A stretch of 23,356 bases of DNA from Euglena gracilis (lineage: Eukaryota; Euglenozoa; Euglenophyceae; Euglenales; Euglenaceae), in NCBI GenBank assembly GCA_900893395.1, contig CAAHFI011213651.1, forward strand, positions 1 through 23,356, read 5' to 3'. Shown one piece after another: positions 23,346-23,356 of the stretch (the stretch's first letter is position 1; every line of letters starts with the position of its first letter). The position numbers and the translations under genes are program-made. The notes beneath the pieces are model-generated. The model worked only from the letters and a program-made list of their open reading frames with translations, was not told the DNA's origin and did no database searches.

Positions 23346-23356
23346 TTGGGTCGTCT
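23346..23356 (+). repeat. Partial unit at window end
   Basis: The last 11 bases are the beginning of a 113th unit, with three instead of four G in the opening run. The array evidently continues beyond the window. Confidence 0.8.

Larger units (their letters stand above)
1..23356 (+). repeat. Tandem satellite array, 210-bp unit, ~112 copies
   Basis: The landmark TTGGGGTCGTC recurs every 208-211 bases from base 1 to base 23346, giving 112 complete units and an 11-base stub, all in one orientation. The modal unit is 210 bp; 209- and 211-bp units come from single-base changes in C- or G-runs. Unit landmarks in order are: CTTCCACCCCTCC, an A5 run, a GATAC-TTGCTAG segment, a T6 run with GATATCC, a T5 run, CCGGCCGG at 87-94, hairpin A at 115-136, the GGTTTCC and GGCCCAA motifs, hairpin B at 167-195, and CAGGCTGTACTGACAT at the end. 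Nothing else is inserted and no unique flank is present. Arrays of this length and homogeneity are typical of eukaryotic satellites in centromeric or subtelomeric heterochromatin; that location is inferred, not shown. The satellite family and host are not recognised. Confidence 0.98.

Noticed and set aside
1-23356. CRISPR array
   Set aside because: The entire 210-bp period is repeated; there are no short repeats separated by unique spacers and no cas genes.
1-23356. Telomere-like TTGGGG motif
   Set aside because: It occurs once per 210-bp unit, not in tandem, so it is a chance match to the ciliate telomere repeat.
1-23356. CENP-B box
   Set aside because: No segment of the unit matches the core TTCG....A..CGGG pattern on either strand; centromeric function would have to rest on other evidence.
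1-23356. Transposon or retroelement within the array
   Set aside because: Every base can be placed in a satellite unit apart from about 16 filler bases near 534-550; no terminal repeats or target duplications are seen.

Overview
The whole 23,356-base window is one head-to-tail tandem array, a satellite DNA. I count 112 complete units plus an 11-base stub. The first base is taken as the start of a unit (TTGGGGTCGTC). The commonest unit is exactly 210 bp, the mean is about 208 bp, and all units lie in the same orientation. By eye, roughly 60% of units are base-for-base the same. There is no convincing protein gene, RNA gene, mobile element, CRISPR array or unique flanking DNA; both ends stop inside the array.

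The consensus unit is about 51% GC (108/210) with 11 CpGs (observed/expected about 0.8). Its first third is T/A-tract rich, with A5 at unit positions 24-28, T6 at 45-50 and T5 at 63-67. A middle part carries the 8-bp palindrome CCGGCCGG (87-94). A GC-rich second half can fold into two hairpins: A (115-136, GGGGGTT/AACCCCC) and B (167-195, TTCCCAT/ATGGGAA inside a bulged GG/CC extension). The long, homogeneous, gene-free array points to a eukaryotic heterochromatic or centromere-like satellite, but I do not recognise the family and cannot name the organism.

Layout: 1-597, three divergent units with their own substitutions and one 178-bp deleted unit; 598-3738, mixed units; 3739-20749, a strongly homogenised core with runs of 14 (4998-7937) and 24 (13193-18232) apparently identical units, punctuated by units differing by one base in C- or G-runs; 20750-21982, a right-hand variant with an extra GATATC; 21983-23356, units full of small deletions that may be real array decay or poor terminal sequence.

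The short open frames (60-85 codons) are by-products of the repeat: the same peptide recurs wherever a G-run has four instead of five bases. The most interesting points are the two hairpins, a paired substitution that keeps hairpin B in the left-edge units, deletions that converge on the hairpins, and the contrast between a near-identical core and divergent edges. I found no new coding system.
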